A stretch of DNA of 64,000 nt from Brachypterus glaber (lineage: Eukaryota > Arthropoda > Insecta > Coleoptera > Kateretidae), in NCBI GenBank assembly GCA_958510825.1, contig OY294051.1, positions 32,987,667 through 33,051,666 on the forward strand, in the 5' to 3' direction. The translations under genes were made by a program, and so were the position numbers. Each line of letters opens with the position of its first letter. The first letter of the stretch is position 1. The notes under the pieces were generated by a model. It was not told the origin of the DNA, did not search any database, and saw only the letters and a program-made list of their open reading frames with translations. Of this stretch, positions 1 through 10,679 are shown piece by piece.

Positions 1-65
1 CAGTTTTTTATGCTTACTTATTTGCAAACTTTTAACCCTTTAAAGTTTTTGCGATAAATTTAATT

Positions 66-150
66 TAACAGATTATCTATGTAAACATAACCTAACTTTT
101 TTAACAGAGTATCTATGTATTTACATATGTAACCATAACCTAATTTTTTT
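66..150. repeat. Degenerate two-copy tandem repeat
   Basis: Two adjacent segments, each starting TAACAG and running through ATCTATGT and CATAACCTAA. The second is longer by a short TTTACATATG insertion. No coding content. Confidence 0.6.
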
Positions 151-750
151 TAATCATCGCGTCGGTTAATGTTGGTATTTTCTCTTGTTTATTTTTATTT
201 TTTGTTTAAACAGGGAGAATATATGTTCCTGACGAAAAACATACCTTAAAAATCTTATCCTATGGAAAAAATGCGCTGAAGTGTATCGCAGAATTCTATA
301 AAAGGAGCCGAACAAAACGTTTTTGAATTTTTTCCAACCAGAAATAAAAACAATACCTGCATGAGACATAATTGACCATAAACCTTGAGTAGTTGTTTTT
401 GTTTACATTTTCATAATGTTTATTGATTTGACTGTTGCATTTGAACTGCATAATTGAAACGCCTAGACCGCACACTGGCGATAATAACCAAATTATCGGC
501 CGAAAACAAAAACAGTATCGGATAACATTAGAATTCTATTTTACTTACGGGTGACTTTACACGTTATTAAAATCGACCGTTTTTTTTTTAATTTTCGAAT
601 TAATAACATCATGAAAAGTCGAGAAAAAGTGTTAAAAAATGTCGGTCTGTCTGTTTGCATTAAGCATTCGTCAATATTATAATTTTAATCATACCTAATT
701 TTTATCTAATTTATATCTATATTTATGTCACAGTGTAGAAATTCCTGTAT
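151..750. other. AT-rich DNA without a gene call
   Basis: No open frame with coding character and no clear inverted repeat seen. Short ORFs here are at chance level for this composition. Confidence 0.6.
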
Positions 751-850
751 TTGGAGTGTTACGCCCATGTTAATGGTATGGGAAAATAGCGTTACGGGGA
801 GGGGGGTCTAAAATGATCAAAATTTGCGTTACGTAATACTTGAACGTTTC
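751..850 (-). mobile_element. Truncated MITE of the GGGAACGTTC family
   Basis: Matches, in reverse orientation, the element at 32298-32449: the stretch from GTTACGCCCATGTTAATGG to the terminus ACGTAATACTTGAACGTTTC. The other terminus, about 50 bp, is missing. The intact copies have 3-bp target duplications and GGG termini, which suggests a PIF/Harbinger-type origin (inference). Confidence 0.65.
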
Positions 851-1370
851 TTAACAGCTTAAAGATCTTGCCGTATAAAAATAGTATCCGTTTCGTTTTA
901 TTGTAAAAATCTGGCCCTAACTAAAATCTTCTTTGTATATTTATTGCATGTCATAAAAATCAACCTAAACAAAGTTTTAAAATAGAAAACATAAAAAATC
1001 AAATAAAAGTAATTAGCTATTAATCATTTGTCATTTATATGTCATGCTAGAATAAAAATATCTAGTAAATTTTAAGTATTAGCATAACTATATTTTTTTA
1101 AAATTGACAGTTTTTAATTGATCATTTAAATCTTAATGTAAGCAATTAGTTACTATATTTAAATAATTTAAATAAATTTAGTCATCAAATTTTTATTAAG
1201 CCTACAAATATTGTAAAAGCTATAAATGGTGAAAATTTAAAAGTAATTAATTTAATGTTAATAAGATTAAACTAAACTATTCAATGTCATTAAGACGTAT
1301 AGGTCCATTTTTAGTGTTATTTCAAAAGCTACCAAAATAATTTGAATAGCACGGATTAGTAATTAGTGAA
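851..1370. other. AT-rich DNA without a gene call
   Basis: Homopolymer-rich, no convincing ORF, no repeat partner recognised in the window. Confidence 0.6.
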
Positions 1371-1372
1371 TA

Positions 1373-2235
1373 CACCGGCACACAAAAAAAATTAAGTAGA
1401 ATGTGCATTTGACCGGACCTACCTACGGGTACGTATTTTGGTCCGCTGAATCCGAATTCGAGGTCAGTTTTACCCCTACACCCTCGAAATTTCGAGAAAA
1501 CTTCAAAAAACCGTAAAAATGATGAAAATTGGCAGTTTTAATGATAAAAAAATGTTTTGGAACTAAACTAAGCGTGATTTTAATGTATTTCGATCCGCTG
1601 AATATGAATCGAAACTTTATTGAGACCACGAGCCATTTTAAATGTGAAAAAATCACACAAAACTCTCGAAAATTCCAAAAAAATATAGTTTTCATGATAA
1701 AAAAACTTCTTCTGGTCCAATTCAGATAAAATTTTATATCTTTTGATGTCTTCAATTCGCATCTTAATTTTTTTAGTCGAATCACCCTCTAAAGCTGGAA
1801 AAATTCGAAAAAATTGTAAAAATGACCATTCATAACAGAAAAAAAATTGATTGAACATGATTTAATGCCTAAAATAAATACTCTATAACGTAGATATATC
1901 AAATAACTTGAAATCTGTGAAAAACACAAGACATAATTTTGGAGGGTTTGTGTGATTTTTTTACATTTAAAACGGCTCGTGGTCTCAATAAAGTTTCGAT
2001 TCATATTCAGCGGATCGAAATACATGAAAATCACGCTTAGTTTAGTTCCAAAAAAAATTTTTATCATTAAAACTGCCGATTTTCATCATTTTTACGGTTT
2101 TTCGAAGTTTTCTCGAAATTTCGAGGGTGTAGGGGTCAAACTGACCTCGAATTCGGATTCAGCGGACCAAAATACGTACCCGTAGGTAGGTCCGGTCAAA
2201 TGCACATTCTACTTAATTTTTTTTGTGTGCCGGTG
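1373..2235. mobile_element. Foldback transposon, 863 bp, TA-flanked
   Basis: The first ~300 bp (CACCGGCACACAAAAAAAAT onward) recurs inverted at the other end, finishing TTTTTTTGTGTGCCGGTG. Both ends are flanked by TA, as expected for a Tc1/mariner-type target duplication. Only ~270 bp of non-palindromic DNA separate the arms. The arms differ by scattered substitutions and small indels. Short ORFs on both strands here are mirror images of the same arm sequence, so they are not genes. No transposase is visible, so the element is non-autonomous. Confidence 0.8.
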
Positions 2236-2455
2236 TAATAGACCTAAAGTGCTACCAAGGAAAGGCGATAAATTTTCAGGTTTTTTAGGTTTTACTAAAA
2301 TTTATTGGTAAATCCAATTTGATATAACCGTAACTCCAAAACAAAAAATAATTGGAAACTTTTGTTTTGAATGACTGGTACCTTATTGGGTCTACCATCA
2401 ATTGTATTAATTTAATTTTCGAACCTTTAGAAATAACGTCAAAAAATGACCTGTA

Positions 2456-2596
2456 AGGGCATGTCCACAGGCTCGAATAAGAACGTAATACATAACAATG
2501 CGATGCCGTGATTGGCTTGATGTGCCGCCATGTATCTTGTAAGCCAATCACGGCACCGTATTCTTATATTTTATGTTCTTATGCCTGGATAGGCCT
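2456..2596. mobile_element. Palindromic TA-flanked MITE, family A copy 1
   Basis: A near-complete hairpin whose centre is GATGCCGTGATTGGCTT...AAGCCAATCACGGCACC. Termini are AGGGCATGTCCACAGGCTC and the imperfect inverse GGATAGGCCT, with TA on both sides. Further copies are at 10079, 23761 and 36242, so it is a dispersed family. Confidence 0.8.
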
Positions 2597-2947
2597 TAAG
2601 TCTTACATGGCTTCCCTGTCATTAGTCTCTCATCTTTATTTACTTTCAGAATATTAATTTATATGACTGTATTGCAACATATTTCCTTCATTTAGTACTT
2701 GTTTCCAAGAAGTTAGTATCAGTATATTTTTAGTATTTTAAATACTTCGCATAAACATTTAGTTTCCATCTTTCATTTAAGTGTCTTGAAACTCAATACA
2801 AGGTATTTTATTATTTAAAGTACTTTTAAGTGATTCAAGTTTAACCCTATTATTCTAAGATACCTATTCAATACGTACTTAGCAATATAAAAGATATTTT
2901 CGTGAGATTGGTATAAAATGTGATAAAAATAAAAACTCACATTTAAA

Positions 2948-3049
2948 AGTATATTACGCATCGAGTTCGCGAACCTAGTTTTAAGGCGCTGCCGAGTAAA
3001 AAAAGCACTCGATGTGCACTAAAATGGTTTGCGTCGATGTAAGTATACT
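2948..3049. repeat. Small imperfect inverted repeat
   Basis: AGTATATTACGCATCGA is mirrored imperfectly by TCGATGTAAGTATACT about 70 bp on. The interior is richer in CpG than its surroundings. It may be a very small MITE, but no second copy was found. Confidence 0.35.
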
Positions 3050-4148
3050 ATTTTTCCTACGATCTTACACCTAAACATACTAAAAACGCAAAAATTATCT
3101 TAAAATTAGTTTTTCAATTTGAGGTTATGTGTTTGACGTTTACTAATTTTCTGACAGCAGATATGTAAAATCAGCTGATCGTCACTTCCCAACCGTTATC
3201 ATAGGCAACGGGTGGTAAATAGGCACTAACTACTAACTAGGTCGTAGTAAAAATTCTGTAAAAGACAAATTTTACTTAAACCCTATTTTAAAAAACTTAT
3301 CTTGGCGTTCATACTCACTGTCCATGTTTATGACATTAATACAATGGGGTTTATCAAATCACTGCACAAACAGTCACAAATTTTACACAAAAAAAATCCC
3401 ATTAATTTCGCGCGTCTTTTTCTATTATGTTGGTCAACCCTTATAAAACTAAAAACCCCTGTGATATATACACATGAATCACTATAGCATGGAAACAAAA
3501 GAAAACAACCCCTATAGAGTTCAATAAACTTAAAAGTATATAATATATCACAACTAGGCTAGTCTACACCAAACTATTAACGATATTAGACACATCTGAC
3601 TCAAATTTTCGGGGGTGTAAAAATTAACACGGATCAATTTTATTAAAGAGAGGGGTAGTTTTTGGAAAATGTTATTAGTCAGGTATATATTGTAATGTAC
3701 AAAAATTTATTACCTCTTAGGTATCATTTGCAAGTAGGAAAATGGGTTTCAAAAGGGATTATTATATACACCTTTTTATACGTTTAGAGGTACCTATAGT
3801 AAAAACGTTTCAATGCACCTTGGGTTTTCTATAGATAAGATAATATTTTAAATAAAGATTTTTAGGTAAAGTTTTGTACATGTGCGATTTTGAAATAAGA
3901 AATGCAAATCTAGTTACAGAAAATCAAAATTTTCATTTAGTAATCCTTTAAATGCCAATATTTTTTCTAGGACTACCAAAGTTTTGTCTCCAGAGACATC
4001 TTTATTGAACAAAACATTTGATCCAACATAAGTAATAACTGAATTTAAATCTTTTTATACCTTAGGCTCCACGTTGGGCGACAAAAATGTAACGAAACTT
4101 TTATTTGAACACAAAATCATAAAACTTAATAAAACAAGATTTATAAAT

Positions 4149-4178
4149 AAATTATTTGTTAAATTTAACAAATAATTT
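4149..4178. repeat. Perfect 30-bp palindrome
   Basis: AAATTATTTGTTAAA is followed directly by its exact reverse complement, with no loop. It is entirely AT-rich apart from one G:C pair, so chance is more plausible than function. Confidence 0.6.
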
Positions 4179-4965
4179 GGATATCTAATAAACATTTTGG
4201 ATTAAAGTATTCGCGTGTTTATTAAATAATTATTTTATTACATAAAACAATAATTATAGATTCTACTTGAATTCATGGTCAAGGTTCCTAGACCATAAGT
4301 AACACATAAAAAACCAAAGAATCCAAGGTAAAAACTATCACAAGATACTTGTATCATTAATGTTAATAATTAATCAAACATTTTTCTAAGCATAAACACT
4401 AATAGTAATTAATAAATTAGTATTTGAAAATTTCCAAAATTTATGAAATATGAAATAAGTTGTGAAGTTATCCAAACAGAAAAACAATATAATATGAAGT
4501 ATTTGTGATACTTAAGTACTACTTAAGTACAAAATTATGCTGACATATATACAAACTTTTAAGCACTTGATCTGGATATTACGTACTTGTTTTTAGTAAT
4601 CACTTCTCTTTGTGTATAATTCTTCGCAGGATAGTCTTTTCCTTTGATCAAAACCATTATGAATTTATTATTAAACACAAATCCATTGTTTCTATTAATA
4701 AATATGAACGATACAAATAAAAAGGCTAAAATATTTATGATTTTACTGATCTATATCAATCTTGACAATTTGTTTTCCATTAAAACCACATAAAAAGTTA
4801 AATTTCCTTATTAAAGAAACCTTGTAACGGCATTTACTTTGTTAATTATTATTAATTAATGAGTAATTAATAAATAACATACCGAAGCGAGCAAAACAAC
4901 ATAAGCGCCATTTTTTTTCGAAAAATGAAAAATAATTACAGGCAACTCAGGGTGTTTTAAAAATA

Positions 4966-5165
4966 CAATCATTGATTTTAAGGGGTGATTCTACAGAAAT
5001 AAAATATGAAAAATAGTTACATAAATATTCCAAAAACGGATCGTAAGGGCTTCTTTAAAGGGGACTCAAAAAATTAGGTTGCACTTTAATAACTGAGGAA
5101 CCCTTTGAGTTACAGCAATGAGGTTTTGCATGTAATCTAACCCTGATAGGGCCTATAATCTTATG
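4966..5165 (+). mobile_element. Fragment of the GATTCTAC family
   Basis: Contains GGGTGATTCTACAG and, downstream, AATAACTGAGGAACCCTTTG and GAGGTTTTGCATGTAATCTA. The reverse complement of the latter parts occurs at 51255-51320. The fullest copy is at 17380-17998. This copy has lost its other end. Confidence 0.55.
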
Positions 5166-6329
5166 TTATTTTTATGTGGTTATTTTAACCAGTGGTCTAC
5201 AAAATAGAAAAACTTATCAAAATAATTTTGAATTATTTGAAGAAATTAACAAAATAAAAGTTCAATTCATTCTTTTTGATTGGCCAATGAATTGAAATTA
5301 AGTTTTTGAACTTAATACTTAATTAACTAGCGTAACAACTTTCCGAGCTAAACTAGATTAGATGTTTTCTATTTTTAACAATTAAGTTAATCTATCTTAC
5401 GTCGCTTTGCCTTAATACACAATTACAGGTTATAAAAAAATAATTGGTAATTAAAAATTACGTAGTATTTTTATAATTTTTTAAAAAGAACTTTATTTCG
5501 TTTAAATTTCAAAATTTTCAGTTATTTTAGTTATTAAAAATACTAGCAGTCATAACTGTGGTAAATATTTTTATTGCTTACATAAAAAGTGAAAAGATAT
5601 TCGATTTTTTCACTACATTAAGACTTTACTAGTTTTATTAAGATATAGGGGAGAAGCAATCATCAATTTAAGATTTTTGTATAGTAACTCTTGACACGTA
5701 TTGTATAAAATTCCCTTTGATTCAACCTTCAAGAAAGAGCTTAAAACTTTCTTCCGACAATTTTAAAGAGGATAGACTAAAAGTTAAGGCCCCAATTTTC
5801 AGTGCAGAGGTAATTTTATTTCAAAACCTAAGACCTAACTTTAGGTAGATATAAATATACTTTCAAGAATATTTCTTTTATGAAAAAAATTGGATCCTTT
5901 TGTTGTAAAACAGTTGAATTTCCTTCCCCTTAGGACAATTTCATATAACAGCGCTGGACAAGGACACAAAAAATTAATTAAAAAAAAATTCTTGTACTTT
6001 TTCTGAACACAATACTAAAATACGCTTACAGTGCCTTAACTCATCTTTAAGTTTACATTCGAGTTCTTATCTGGGATTATTTTTGAAACAAAATGCTCGT
6101 TATCTGTCGCTAGGAAAACTTTTACAAAATTTAGAAAAAAAAAACACCATGAAAATAATACATAATTTTCATTTAACCCGTCACTGTCGCACCCTACAAG
6201 CTAAGACGCAAGGATGTGCACTGTATCATGGGGGGTGGATCTCCTCCTACAATTTTCATTTTTTCATCTTATGCGATGTGTGGAAAGTTAGGTGTATAGT
6301 TTTAGATTGGTAAGAAGCTTTTCTTTTTA
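5166..6329. other. AT-rich DNA without a gene call
   Basis: An ORF at 6083-6313 overlaps a slightly GC-richer patch but shows no domain, no splice context and no start-site support. Confidence 0.5.
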
Positions 6330-6510
6330 ATTGTTTTTTCGATTTTATATTTTTTCGTTCTAAGGATTTTTTAGTTTTTTAAAACAAATTCAAATAATTG
6401 TAGGATTTTTATTTATTTATATTTTTTAACTCAATTTCTTTTTATTCTAGTTTCTGTTGTTTTCGTAGTTTTATGTAGAAGTATTGTTTTGTTGGCAGCA
6501 ATGCTTTTAT
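6330..6510 (-). mobile_element. Degraded end of the GGCAGCAGTATT foldback family
   Basis: AGTATTGTTTTGTTGGCAGCAATG resembles the terminus of the foldback at 25811-26813, and the T-rich DNA before it resembles that element's inner arm. A second orphan end lies at 10041-10066. Confidence 0.4.
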
Positions 6511-7018
6511 TTGATCTAGACGTCCTTTGTTTTGTATTTACCTTCAAACCTTTTAACGCTCGGTCCTTTGTTTTAAACCGAGACATAAAATTCTATGCTT
6601 ATCGGTTATTTTTTGAGACAATATTTAATTTTTAAACAATTGTTTAGTACATGCACCATTAATAACCAAATCTTTGTCTACGTAAACAAAATCAATCTAC
6701 CTTATTATTTAAAACATTAAAGCAACAATATATGAAAAAACCAACTATGTATATTTTATTTATTTATATATTTTCGAGACTAAATTGCTATTTTGGCGTA
6801 TTTACTATAAGAGATTTTTGAGTAAAGGACACTAATAAACTCTTGTAGGTACACAAATGTGATTGCAATTGTCAACTAGACTATTCCATATAATTGTAAG
6901 CTAGGTCAAGCAGTATCCTTACTAAAATAAAACAAATTCCTACAGAAAACGTCAGACAAATAAATTTTGGCACTGCTTTTTCGGCACTCGACCATCAAAA
7001 CTTACTTCCCCACGGTTT
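6511..7018. other. AT-rich DNA; possible 3' flank of the minus-strand ORF
   Basis: Nothing coding is seen. On the minus strand a perfect donor-like GAAGTAAGT lies about 20 bases past the stop of the 7019-7255 ORF. No AATAAA was found on the minus strand close to the stop. Confidence 0.4.
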
Positions 7019-7255
7019 TTAAAGCCGATGTATCCGAGTCTTTTTCTCGACAAGGGTCTTGTGCCGTTTGGGTAAGAATTTGGTTTGTAAAGGAATGTTC
7101 TCAAAAATATCCGACCAGACCTTTGAATCAAAAGTTTTGATAAAAGCAGGTAGGACCAGATGATCTATCTTATGGAATATCAGGTAAAACGATACCAAAG
7201 AGAAGGCTATACAGAGTGTCAAAAATAATATTGTTGTACTCAAAAAATTCGTCAT
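7019..7255 (-). CDS. Candidate small membrane protein ORF, 78 codons, function unknown
   Basis: I do not recognise this protein. It starts at the ATG at 7255 and ends at TAA. Residues ~4-29 form one hydrophobic segment (STTILFLTLCIAFSLV...) that could be a signal anchor. A soluble part follows, with FIKTFDSKVWSDIFENIPLQ and a basic tail ending KKTRIHRL. Base composition is less AT-biased than the flanks, codon use looks protein-like, and it overlaps no repeat seen here. The frame stays open about 10 codons upstream of the ATG, past a weak acceptor-like TTCAG at ~7272, so it could be a terminal exon instead of an intact gene. The ATG context is poor (T at -3). A chance ORF or a pseudogene is possible. 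Confidence 0.4.
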   Translation of the reverse strand: MTNFLSTTILFLTLCIAFSLVSFYLIFHKIDHLVLPAFIKTFDSKVWSDIFENIPLQTKFLPKRHKTLVEKKTRIHRL

Positions 7256-7360
7256 CAAATTGTAATTACTGAATTTTAAACCGTTTTACGAGTATAAATA
7301 GCTTATTTTAAAAGAAACTATAAATATCAATTTAAAAATGTAAATACTATTTACATTTTT

Positions 7361-7460
7361 GCAGAAACGCGGCAAAAGCAGATATCAATACAGTCGATTT
7401 TTACATAAGCGGTCTCAGAAATATCGACTGTATTGCTATCTGCATTTACCGCGTTTCTGC
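7361..7460. mobile_element. 100-bp hairpin element
   Basis: GCAGAAACGCGGCAAAAGCA and ATATCAATACAGTCGAT are mirrored as ATCGACTGTATTGCTATCTG and CATTTACCGCGTTTCTGC, leaving a ~25-base loop. It is probably a minimal MITE. No target duplication is clear and no second copy was seen in the window. Confidence 0.6.
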
Positions 7461-7538
7461 TAAGGAGGATAGGATACCTATTAGGTACAGACTCGCCAAA
7501 AAACGCATTATTTTAACTCCAAGTACCACAATACACCA

Positions 7539-7648
7539 AAGGACACTAGTTCACTTTCCAACAAGAATGAGTAAACAACTCATGGAACGCAATTGTCATT
7601 TGTCAGTCAGCCATTCCTGTAGTGCGGCGTCACCAATCTAGTGTCCTT
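7539..7648. mobile_element. Small TIR element, ~110 bp
   Basis: AGGACACTAG near 7539 is matched by the inverse CTAGTGTCCT ending at 7648. The interior is unique in the window and relatively CpG-containing (GTAGTGCGGCGTCACC). Confidence 0.45.
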
Positions 7649-8836
7649 AACCATTTTACTACTAAATTATCAGCATACGTATTTTTTACAAAGTATTTCC
7701 AAGCTAATTGCGACTTTTTCCCATCCAATCTTTTTATAATTCTTCAACCAAGACTAATTTTAGGTAAATATTTATAACCGTCGCTGAAATTAACACACAA
7801 TTTAAAATTTAATAAAGGAAAACCCATAGAGTGTGGCTTCTCATTGAAACACGAGATTTATCAGGATGTACGTTAAGAAAATACGGGTCAGTGCTCTCAA
7901 AAAGTACGTCTATTTTTATATTTTTATGGATGGCAACACCCGGTATTGAAATCGACTGAAATTTATTTTTTTATTGCATTTTCGTATTTAAAATGTCATG
8001 AAACGTTGAGAAATAGTGAAAAAAGCGTGTGTTGCATTGGTTTTTTTTTTAAATAAACTCGTTTTCTCTAAAATCAAGCCATTAAAAATAAAATTTTACG
8101 TTAAAAAGTAAACATCTCCTGGACTACGGTGGGCAGGTTTTTATTTGTTTAAAAAGATAAGATACACAGAAAACCTTTATAGTTAAAATTTGTGTGGGTG
8201 TTTACAATTATGTTATAAAATATTATTATCGATATTTTGTAATATAAGTACCTACATTATTTAAATTTGTATTATATACAGTGTGTTTCTTTTGTTTGGT
8301 GATACTGATAGAAGATTTCTAGTAAAAGGTTTCTTTGAACTGCTTTCGAATCTTACATAGTATTTTCCTTAGTATTCCTTAATAGCTTACGTAACACAAG
8401 AATTATTTTGATTTTTATAGATAAAACTAATTTAATATATTTTAAAAAACTTTAATTTTTGAGAACATTATTAACGTTATTTACCATCGATTCAAACATA
8501 TGGTTTAAAATCAACTTTCAAAAAGATTGAGTAAAAGCTACTCAAAAAGTTTAGCAGTCTATTTCTAAATCACCCTGACCAATTTTTAACATCCATATGG
8601 CATAGAATTTAACGGTAGGTCTTTAAAACCTAGGGTCTTTTGGAAAAACCAGGTGCAGCAATTTTTTTAATCATATTTTCCACCAGATACCCCCTTTATT
8701 TACTGAATTAGCATATGTTAAGTTCCATAAAAAATGACACGAAGTTGTTTTAAAAAGGAGTGTACTGCCACTGTCACAGTGGCACTGTGCCTAGACCAGT
8801 GGAAAATAGATTCAAAAATTACTGTAACTACGTTAA
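7649..8836. other. AT-rich DNA without a gene call
   Basis: No repeat partner and no coding-like frame recognised. A short ORF beginning at 8734 runs into the MITE that starts at 8837. Confidence 0.5.
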
Positions 8837-9066
8837 CACGTTCGCTATCAAGCGGCTCATATATGAGCCATAACAATTTTCAATTGATATTGAGTATACC
8901 TATGTCTCATATACGAGTCGACGATCTTGTTATATTAAATGTGTCATACTTCATTTTAAAGCATATAAAATTCTCTATTTGCCAACGTTTAGACTTTTTT
9001 CGGAGCAATTTTGGGGGTTTGGGCTTTTAGGGTTAGGGTTAAATAAAATTCTTGGTAGCGAACGTA
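8837..9066. mobile_element. piggyBac-like MITE flanked by TTAA
   Basis: TTAA lies on both sides (8833-8836 and 9067-9070). The ends are CACGTTCGCTATCAAG and the inverse CTTGGTAGCGAACGTA, 13 of ~16 matching. Inside are GGCTCATATATGAGCC, a perfect palindrome, and a related CTCATATACGAG. A TTAA duplication with short TIRs is the established signature of piggyBac transposons. At 230 bp there is no transposase. A short TTAGGGTTAGGG run sits inside the right end. Confidence 0.65.
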
Positions 9067-9070
9067 TTAA

Positions 9071-9797
9071 AGAATACCGATTATTAATATATTGTACCTA
9101 TACTGCAAAAAAAAAATAAAATTAAAAGTATGCAATATTATAAGCAAAAGTTTTTAACCAAATTTTCCAGAAGTCTTCACTGTAAGTGTATAGAATAATA
9201 AATAATAATGGTAATCACAGACAATAATATAGTTCTAGTTGTTCATACAACATTTGTGAATATAATGATTATATTATAATCGCAGTAGCAGTATTAATAA
9301 TAATTATCACAAGTATTGAATACCAAAATATTTAATATTGGATAATAAAACCCCAACCTGGGTTAAAAATTTGGTAACTAGGGACCATTTTTGAAGTTAA
9401 CATAAATATGTTCACTGCAAGGCTGATATTTACGAATTTTGGGACCAAAATCGTTATTTCAAGGGTGTGAAAATTTGTATTATAATTATGTTTAAATGCG
9501 CCAGAATGATTGTTAAATAAAGTAATTAAAAATAACTTAAAAACTCATTATAGTGAATATATTCTTAAATTACCAACACAAATTTAGATTAATGTAATTG
9601 AAAATACGGTTTCGAAATGACGGATAAGAATCGATATTTTTGGTACGAAATAATGAAATAATCTTAGTCATAGACGTAGCCCTTTAATGTTATGATTTTT
9701 TTATTTTGTTTTTAATAAAAAATCCTAATTTTCTATATTGCATAAAATTCAATTCTTTTTTTGTAGAACGTCATAAACGACACTGAACTATGGGTGG
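9071..9797. other. AT-rich DNA without a gene call
   Basis: Low-complexity AT-rich sequence. No coding-like frame and no inverted repeat pair found. Confidence 0.55.
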
Positions 9798-9800
9798 TAA

Positions 9801-10037
9801 GGAAACGGTCAAGTGTTACGTAACGCAAATTGTACCAAAATTCATACACTTCATACACCGGTTCTCGCGTAATTATAGATTATAGAGATTTCATATTTTG
9901 GCTACCCCCCAAATAGCGGGTCTATTAGGGGGGTAGCCAAAATATGAAATTTCTACAACCTTAAATAACGCGAGAACCGGGGTATGGAGTATATGCATTT
10001 TGGTACAATTTGCGTTACTTAACAATTGAACGTTCCC
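9801..10037. mobile_element. Palindromic MITE with TAA target duplication
   Basis: The ends GGAAACGGTCAAGTGTTACG and the inverse AACAATTGAACGTTCCC belong to the GGGAACGTTC family. The inner arms GGTTCTCGCGTAAT and TTGGCTACCCCCC are mirrored. TAA flanks both sides (9798-9800 and 10038-10040). Terminal GGG and a 3-bp TAA duplication suit PIF/Harbinger (inference). Its interior differs from the copies at 32298 and 44173, so it is a subfamily. Confidence 0.75.
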
Positions 10038-10040
10038 TAA

Positions 10041-10066
10041 TATTATTTTGTTAGCAGCAGTATTTT
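10041..10066 (+). repeat. Orphan terminus of the 1 kb foldback family
   Basis: TATTATTTTGTTAGCAGCAG matches the right end of the element at 25811-26813 and abuts the 3-bp-TSD MITE. The rest of that element is absent. Confidence 0.5.
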
Positions 10067-10078
10067 TGTTTCATGGTA

Positions 10079-10225
10079 AGGGCATATCCACAGGCTCACA
10101 TAACAACATAGTACATAACAATGCGATGCCGTGATTGGCTTTATGTGCCGCCATGTATATGGTAAGCCCATCACGGTATGGCATTCTTATGTTTTATGTT
10201 CTTATGCAAGCTTCTGGATAGGCCT
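10079..10225. mobile_element. Palindromic TA-flanked MITE, family A copy 2
   Basis: Starts AGGGCATATCCACAGGCTCA and ends CTTCTGGATAGGCCT, with TA on both sides. The central hairpin is GATGCCGTGATTGGCTT against AAGCCCATCACGGTATGG. Closely related to 2456-2596. Confidence 0.8.
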
Positions 10226-10227
10226 TA

Positions 10228-10679
10228 AGGCATATCTATAAAAACCTGTAAATTAACTTAATGAAATGTCATTAACTATTTTTTGTCCACATTATCTATA
10301 GATAACTTCAATTAATTAATTAAAGAAAAAACTTGATTTCCTTTGTCTAAATTAAGATAAATATAATTATATTAAATTATAATTCATAAATTTAGTAATC
10401 CGAACAAAAAAAAATGTGTTGAAAGGAAACAACAATCTCCAAAACTTTTGTTCTTGTGTATAATGTATCATTATTATTCCAAGTACCCAGTTTATTATAT
10501 TTAAATTTATTTACGTAGACATTTACTTATTTAAATAATTTTCGAGAATTTTATTGATATTTACAGTTCGTAACGCGAATTTTAATGTTTAATGTGAAAA
10601 AAACCACATGAATATATTGTACTGCTACAGTTACATAAAACATAAAAAGTGGGAAATTCCTTTAAATTAAATTTATGTA
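10228..10679. other. AT-rich DNA without a gene call
   Basis: Nothing beyond AT-rich sequence was seen. Confidence 0.55.

Larger units (their letters stand above)
2597..4960. other. AT-rich DNA with two small dyads, no gene
   Basis: No coding signal found. Two palindromic spots stand out and are listed separately (2948-3049 and 4149-4178). An ORF at 3302-3487 depends on a TTG start and has no recognisable features. Confidence 0.5.

Noticed and set aside
1423..2185. Several ORFs on both strands
   Set aside because: They mirror one another because they lie in the inverted arms of a foldback element.
9029..9042. Telomere-like TTAGGGTTAGGG
   Set aside because: Only two units, inside a TTAA-flanked MITE; insect telomeres normally use TTAGG.
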